Below, piece by piece: positions 51,823 through 56,005 of a stretch of DNA of 56,005 nt (position 1 is its first letter; each line of letters opens with the position of its first letter). This stretch comes from a virus: positions 1 through 56,005 of IMG/VR virus record IMGVR_UViG_3300012528_001039, one strand, 5' to 3'. Made by a program: the position numbers and the translations under genes. Under the pieces are notes generated by a model. The model was not told the DNA's origin. It worked only from the letters and a program-made list of their open reading frames with translations, and searched no databases.

Positions 51823-52464
51823 TTATAATTTGTCGTTATACAAGTGCATATTGTGTGCATGATGATAATACCATCCAACATCAATATTTAATCTCTCTGC
51901 AATCATTTTTTGTAATGATGAAAATTGATATTGATCATTACAGAAACCGTACCAGATGTCATTAGAACGCATATAAACAGACATATTTAATACATTGTTT
52001 ACAATTGTAAATTGAACAGCGTATGTACATGGTGTATCTTTAGTATATTTTAGCCACTCTTTCGCGTCATATATACTTATTGCTGCATGTCTGGTTTTAG
52101 GATTGTCTTTTAATTTTGCTACAACATAATCTATTTGATCGTTTCGTTTCCATTGATAACCATAATTAGAATTAACCTCACCATTGCTATCAGCCATACG
52201 CTCCCATATTGGTGGTACTTTACCATATAGTTCGCCTAGCTTACTAATTCTTGGATCACCAGACAAATACCATTGCCATTCAGCTTCAGCATACTCTAGT
52301 TTCCAATTACGTTGTTTATTGGTTATATGATTATCCAAAGGGTTACGTATGTAAAACCCACAGTTAAATAAAGCTTTAGTATTATCAAAGTCTATACCAT
52401 GTATAATAACCTCATCTAATAATGCCTCATAAGCCTCATTCGCATTGTTATAAGCGTTTTTCAT
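51823..52464 (-). CDS. ThyA-family dUMP/dCMP methylase or hydroxymethylase
   Basis: The start was set at MKNAYNNANEAYE (52464); earlier in-frame ATGs lie inside the upstream gene. The 213-aa product has the ThyA landmarks: the catalytic Cys146 in TPCTYAVQF, the RSNDIWYGFCND segment (residues 167-177) and a C-terminal HAHNMHLY. By my alignment Asp177 replaces the Asn that selects dUMP in ThyA; an Asp there is typical of T4 dCMP hydroxymethylase. It is much shorter than E. coli ThyA (264 aa). It could make dTMP or hydroxymethyl-dCMP; the family call is strong, the substrate open. Confidence 0.75.
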   Translation of the reverse strand: MKNAYNNANEAYEALLDEVIIHGIDFDNTKALFNCGFYIRNPLDNHITNKQRNWKLEYAEAEWQWYLSGDPRISKLGELYGKVPPIWERMADSNGEVNSNYGYQWKRNDQIDYVVAKLKDNPKTRHAAISIYDAKEWLKYTKDTPCTYAVQFTIVNNVLNMSVYMRSNDIWYGFCNDQYQFSSLQKMIAERLNIDVGWYYHHAHNMHLYNDKL

Positions 52465-52699
52465 ATTTATTATAATAATATTCGTAGAACTCATACATCT
52501 TGATCCATATAGCGGTTTTGCTATACACATCAGGTGATCTATTTGTTTTACCGTTAATTTTTATTTCTATATACCAAGTTGCATCACCTGTAGCAAAGGG
52601 CGATATATATATTCCATTATTAATACACCATCTATAAGCTTTTAATTGAACTTTAGTTGGTGCATATTCACCCATTGATTGCTTTTTTATTCTAGGCAT
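52448..52699 (-). CDS. small conserved protein (83 aa), unknown function
   Basis: MPRIKKQSMGEYAPTKVQLK is followed by AYRWCINNGIYISPFATGDA, TWYIEIKINGKTNRSPDVYS and a Tyr/Lys-rich C-terminus. The strand-rich centre suggests a small single domain. It begins immediately after the helicase stop and overlaps the ThyA-type start by 17 bases, so it is coupled to both. Not recognised as a family. Confidence 0.65.
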   Translation of the reverse strand: MPRIKKQSMGEYAPTKVQLKAYRWCINNGIYISPFATGDATWYIEIKINGKTNRSPDVYSKTAIWIKMYEFYEYYYNKYEKRL

Positions 52700-54424
52700 T
52701 TATTCCCATGGCATTGGTTCGTCGTTAATACTTATTGGTTCAAACGGTATAAAACAACCCGACTTTGGCTCCCATTTAAAATGAGCCTCAGCTCCATTCT
52801 CACCCAAATTTTGAAACTTAACTTTAAGTATCTTGGCTTTAACCGTTTTTGCATCATAGTCCCTGTGTACCAAAATGCCATGATAACTCGCGTCATACCA
52901 CTCGCCTCCGCCTTTGATATTATACATTGTCGGTTCTTCAATTTTTCCATCTTTATCTTTATACATTTTAGTTGGATGCGCTACAATAAATACTAGTACA
53001 TCAAACTTTTTTGCAAACGTTTCTATGTTAGTTAAATACTCCATTGTATATCTATTAACATCTTCTGTTTTACAGTCAATGTCTCTAATCTTATTAAAAG
53101 GATCTATAACTAAACATTTAATACCCTTGCGTTTAACTAGTTCAGCGCCTTTGCGTAATACAGACTCTAAACTATATCTTTCCATATCTATAAAAAAATA
53201 GTTATCATTAACATGATTAGCAACTTTATTCCATTTATCACCGTGTATATCCTTTGATGTTGGCATACCTTCCCATGTTTTACGCATTAGCTTGTGAGCG
53301 TGTAAATACGTAGGTGCATTTTCTGGTGAAGCAAACGCTGTTTTCCAACCATAATTACGATTATAACCTACAACCATCTGATCAACAAAATCAGACTTAC
53401 CGCTACTAGGTATGCCAGTAACAGTAATAAACTGACCGGTATACGTGCTAAAAATGTTGTCAAAGTTTTCCAAACCAATTTGAAATCCTTTTTTAAACCC
53501 ATTGCGTACAAAGTCAGTAACTTCATCTTCGATGTCTTTGAATGTCGTAACATTTTCGAGAGGTACTGGTCTTGCTTGCGCAATACGCTCCGATAATTTT
53601 TCTTTGCCATATTTTATAAGATATTCATTAGCATCTTTACAATCATCAAATGAAACTAAATAACAAACCTCAGCACCAAGTCTTCTAACTAGTTCTGATT
53701 GTAATGCTTGTCCTGCTTCATCTGAATCAACAGCAAGTATTACTTTTTCTTTGTCTTCAAAATAATCTATACAATTGTCAAGATAATCTAAATTATTACT
53801 ATTAAGTGTAGCTCCATTAGGAACTGATATACTATTTGGTATACCAGCTTCATGAAGTGCTAACACGTCCATTTCTCCTTCAGTTATAATACAATATTCA
53901 TAGCCAACAATACTATTAATATTATAAAATACTTTTTCAGCACCCTTATATAACTTAAAGTTTTTACGACCATCTCTATATTTAATATTAATAAGTTGAT
54001 CGCCCATAAAGTAATTAAACTTTATAGTATTCTCGGTCTTACCGGTTTGCGGCATATACTCATGACCCTCACCAACTTGTAAGTCGATAAGAGTCTGAGC
54101 TGATATACCTCTTGTTTTAAACCATTTCAAAACTTTTTGCTCTGGATCTCCAGTTATATTGTAATCCTCTTGCTTATCAATAGGTCTTACGTATTCTTTT
54201 TCACTAGCTCCTTTGCGTTGATAAGTATGTAGTTGAAATGATGTATTACAATTGTGACAAGTACCAAGACCCCGTTCCCAATCATATGAAGCACATTTTG
54301 CTTTTTGATTTTTAGGTTTTCTAGTGTGCGAGCAAAGAGGACATATACCCTGCTTTTTCCCTTCTTCTAGCTTATGTTGATTAAACTGGTCAATCAAAAA
54401 TCCATTGATCTCTACTGTCTGCAT
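52700..54424 (-). CDS. primase-helicase, T7 gp4-like
   Basis: The 574-aa product has a zinc ribbon (CPLC ... CHNC, about residues 28-59), a TOPRIM primase domain with IITEGEMDVLALHEAG and VILAVDSDEAGQAL, and a RecA/DnaB-type helicase with Walker A GIPSSGKSDFVDQ (about residues 335-345) and Walker B CLVIDPFNKI. This is the gp4 architecture, coupling primer synthesis to strand unwinding at the phage replication fork. It lies 9 bases downstream of the ssDNA-binding protein gene and should act with a polymerase encoded elsewhere. Confidence 0.93.
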   Translation of the reverse strand: MQTVEINGFLIDQFNQHKLEEGKKQGICPLCSHTRKPKNQKAKCASYDWERGLGTCHNCNTSFQLHTYQRKGASEKEYVRPIDKQEDYNITGDPEQKVLKWFKTRGISAQTLIDLQVGEGHEYMPQTGKTENTIKFNYFMGDQLINIKYRDGRKNFKLYKGAEKVFYNINSIVGYEYCIITEGEMDVLALHEAGIPNSISVPNGATLNSNNLDYLDNCIDYFEDKEKVILAVDSDEAGQALQSELVRRLGAEVCYLVSFDDCKDANEYLIKYGKEKLSERIAQARPVPLENVTTFKDIEDEVTDFVRNGFKKGFQIGLENFDNIFSTYTGQFITVTGIPSSGKSDFVDQMVVGYNRNYGWKTAFASPENAPTYLHAHKLMRKTWEGMPTSKDIHGDKWNKVANHVNDNYFFIDMERYSLESVLRKGAELVKRKGIKCLVIDPFNKIRDIDCKTEDVNRYTMEYLTNIETFAKKFDVLVFIVAHPTKMYKDKDGKIEEPTMYNIKGGGEWYDASYHGILVHRDYDAKTVKAKILKVKFQNLGENGAEAHFKWEPKSGCFIPFEPISINDEPMPWE

Positions 54425-54433
54425 TTAAATTAA

Positions 54434-54748
54434 TTAAAATGGTAAATCGTCTGCAACCGCGTCTGGTGCAACAACAGGTGCTTTAACTGGTTCATCTTGT
54501 CTAGGTGCTGCTGCTACATTTTCTCCGTTTGTCCATACAACTTGAACATTACCTAGATAAGTTTTAGCTGCTTTACTTTCTCTTTCTTCTTTTGTTTGAC
54601 TTACAATAATAGGACCTTGATTCCCAAATTGATCTACTTCGTCATTTAAAGTTATTACTATAGGTAGATATTTACCTTTTTTACCTTCAATAACTTTTGA
54701 TTTATCAATATTACTTAAATTGATACTTGCTTTAATTATACTCGCCAT
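54434..54748 (-). CDS. single-stranded DNA-binding protein
   Basis: The 104-aa product has strand-rich OB-type segments (ASIIKASINLSNIDKSKVIE, GKYLPIVITLNDEVDQFG, KTYLGNVQVVW) and an Ala/Pro/Asp-rich linker ending in DDLPF, the acidic tip by which SSBs recruit partner proteins. It is short for an SSB. It is placed between exonuclease and primase-helicase genes. The family call is from the tail and context. Confidence 0.78.
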   Translation of the reverse strand: MASIIKASINLSNIDKSKVIEGKKGKYLPIVITLNDEVDQFGNQGPIIVSQTKEERESKAAKTYLGNVQVVWTNGENVAAAPRQDEPVKAPVVAPDAVADDLPF

Positions 54749-54750
54749 AA

Positions 54751-55482
54751 TTATAAAGTTTGATTAATAAAATATTGTTGAGGATCAAAGTCCTCTGATT
54801 CATAAAATAATTTATATTGTTCTACTGCTCTTTCTACTTTGTCTTTACCACGCGCTAAAAAATCAGGTGAGCAATCAAAAATACCTATTTGATGCGTAGT
54901 TTTATCTATAGCTATAAATATTAATTCATAACCAAATAAGTTTTGATATATATAAGCTTGACTATCATAATTATATTTAGAAGCTGAATATCTAAATTTA
55001 TGAAGATCTGCAGTTGTTTTTAAATCAACTATTAATCTTTCATCGTGATTAATTATATCAGCTTTGCCTTTCCATTTTAATCCTTCAAGCTTTGTTATAC
55101 CAGGTTTTTCATATTCTACATTTATACCTCTTATAAGATCAACACATGCTTTGTTATTAAGCATTTTATCTATCATTAACTCTAGTTTATCAACTTCGTT
55201 CTGTAATAAACACATTTCACCTCCAGATATTTCTTTATACAACTTTGTATTTCTAGTTGTAGTATCTATTATTTTAAACTTTTTAAGTTTATCTGTTTCT
55301 AGTATTGCTGTGTGAAAATAACCACCTATTAAAAAAGCTGGTATTTGTTTTTGCTCATCTCTAAGACCAAGTGGATTTGTTAATAGTTTACCTATATCAG
55401 AATTACTAAGATATTGTTTACCAAAATCTCCATAATAATGTTTATCATCTTTTAACTTCTTTATAATTTGTTTTTCAGTCAT
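54751..55482 (-). CDS. RecE/PD-(D/E)xK-type exonuclease
   Basis: The 243-aa product carries a nuclease core GLKWKGKADIINHDERLIVD then LKTTADLHKFRYSASKYNYD and SQAYIYQNLF, matching the RecE/exonuclease VIII family (D, D-x-K and Q/Y helix). It follows the ERF-like gene with a one-base overlap, the usual pairing of exonuclease and single-strand annealing protein in phage recombination. It should trim double-stranded ends 5' to 3' to expose single strands. Confidence 0.83.
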   Translation of the reverse strand: MTEKQIIKKLKDDKHYYGDFGKQYLSNSDIGKLLTNPLGLRDEQKQIPAFLIGGYFHTAILETDKLKKFKIIDTTTRNTKLYKEISGGEMCLLQNEVDKLELMIDKMLNNKACVDLIRGINVEYEKPGITKLEGLKWKGKADIINHDERLIVDLKTTADLHKFRYSASKYNYDSQAYIYQNLFGYELIFIAIDKTTHQIGIFDCSPDFLARGKDKVERAVEQYKLFYESEDFDPQQYFINQTL

Positions 55483-56005
55483 TATAATGTTTTTAATTCT
55501 GATTCTATTTCTTTAGACAAACTGTATTTAGCTTTTATAGCATCTAACTTACCTCCTGCTTTTATGTAGTCCTGTGCTTTTTTAAACGCTGGATCTGATT
55601 TAGAGGTTAATGTATTTTTTGCTTTCGGTGCCTTACCGTGTGTGTTTGACGCATCTGAGTCTTGCGTGTCGTCTATTAAGAATAAATTACCTAATGCATA
55701 TTTTTTACCATAACTAGATGCACTACCAAATTGTTGAGGTGTTTGCATACCTTTTTGATTTAGATCAACTCCAACTAAAGCTGACGCATGTATTGATTCT
55801 TTACCGTCACTTATTGTAGCTGTTGAGCAAATTATAGGTATATTACTTACATCAATTAATTGTTCATCAATTGTTACTGATACTCCTAACTTTAGTAGAA
55901 AGGGTTTTGTTGCTTCGAGAATGTCTTCGGCTGATCTGAAGTAATATTTGCCGAAAGAGTTAAATCTACTTTTCTTCGATTTAAACTTTGTTTGAATTGT
56001 AGCTA
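55482..56005 (-). CDS. ERF-family single-strand annealing protein (5' end outside window)
   Basis: The frame is open to the window edge, so the N-terminus lies beyond 56005. Visible residues include FNSFGKYYFRSAEDILEATK then PFLLKLGVSVTIDEQLIDVS, TATISDGKESIHASALVGVD and TPQQFGSASSYGKKYALGNL, the ERF pattern (Y-x-YRSAEDIL, TPQ-x-x-GSA-x-SY-x-x-RYAL). The C-terminal part is a Lys-rich linker and a small helical end. It anneals complementary single strands, with the downstream exonuclease and SSB. Confidence 0.82.
   Translation of the reverse strand, partial: ATIQTKFKSKKSRFNSFGKYYFRSAEDILEATKPFLLKLGVSVTIDEQLIDVSNIPIICSTATISDGKESIHASALVGVDLNQKGMQTPQQFGSASSYGKKYALGNLFLIDDTQDSDASNTHGKAPKAKNTLTSKSDPAFKKAQDYIKAGGKLDAIKAKYSLSKEIESELKTL

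Overview
This window reads as most of the genome of a strictly lytic, podovirus-like tailed phage of a Bacteroidota host, probably a marine flavobacterium. Evidence for the host: very AT-rich DNA, A-rich leaders in place of Shine-Dalgarno sites, a phage gene that copies the membrane domain of the Bacteroidota gliding/type IX secretion protein GldL, and secreted proteins with flavobacterial-style signal peptides. No integrase, repressor, IS element, CRISPR array, tRNA or rRNA was seen. The genome ends are not visible. No DNA polymerase or RNA polymerase gene lies in the window.

Layout. Positions 1-46600 are all on the + strand. 1-5860 holds tail fibre and adhesin genes, including two related short fibres, an 822-aa fibre with repeated modules and a collagen-like protein. 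5938-8508 holds a phage GroEL/GroES pair and a putative winged-helix protein. 8510-14531 is a run of small basic or disordered proteins that share a short SP-x-K motif, plus two proteins with HExxH metallopeptidase motifs. 14602-15506 pairs a GldL-like membrane protein with a holin-like protein. 15512-17402 holds a structural protein, small proteins, a tandem GroES-like protein and a candidate small terminase subunit. 17395-44241 is the head and tail module: large terminase, portal, scaffold, major capsid protein (with an in-frame TAG), head-tail proteins, a 1644-aa hub with an embedded FISUMP lectin-like domain, and three T7 gp14/15/16-like internal or ejected proteins, the last 2452 aa long. 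44248-46586 is a lysis and envelope cassette: a membrane coiled-coil protein, a secreted thioredoxin-like protein, an outer-membrane barrel, an M15 peptidase endolysin and a Cys-rich peptide. A hairpin terminator at 46635-46661 separates this from the convergent - strand operon.

The - strand operon (56005 to 46678, read leftward) is the DNA metabolism module: an ERF-like annealing protein (cut by the window edge), a RecE-like exonuclease, SSB, a T7 gp4-like primase-helicase, a ThyA-family enzyme, a GIY-YIG-MazG fusion, a PD-(D/E)xK resolvase-like nuclease, NrdB, several tiny genes and NrdA. Together these breakdown, recombination and nucleotide-supply enzymes would feed replication, while the + strand modules build, fold and release virions.

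Most notable points: the GldL mimic beside the holin; one GroEL with two different GroES-type partners; an amber codon in the major capsid gene and an ATT start codon in nrdB, both explained by a single G-to-T change; a GC-rich patch in the terminase gene; a phage-encoded outer-membrane barrel; and a FISUMP domain inserted in a tail hub protein.
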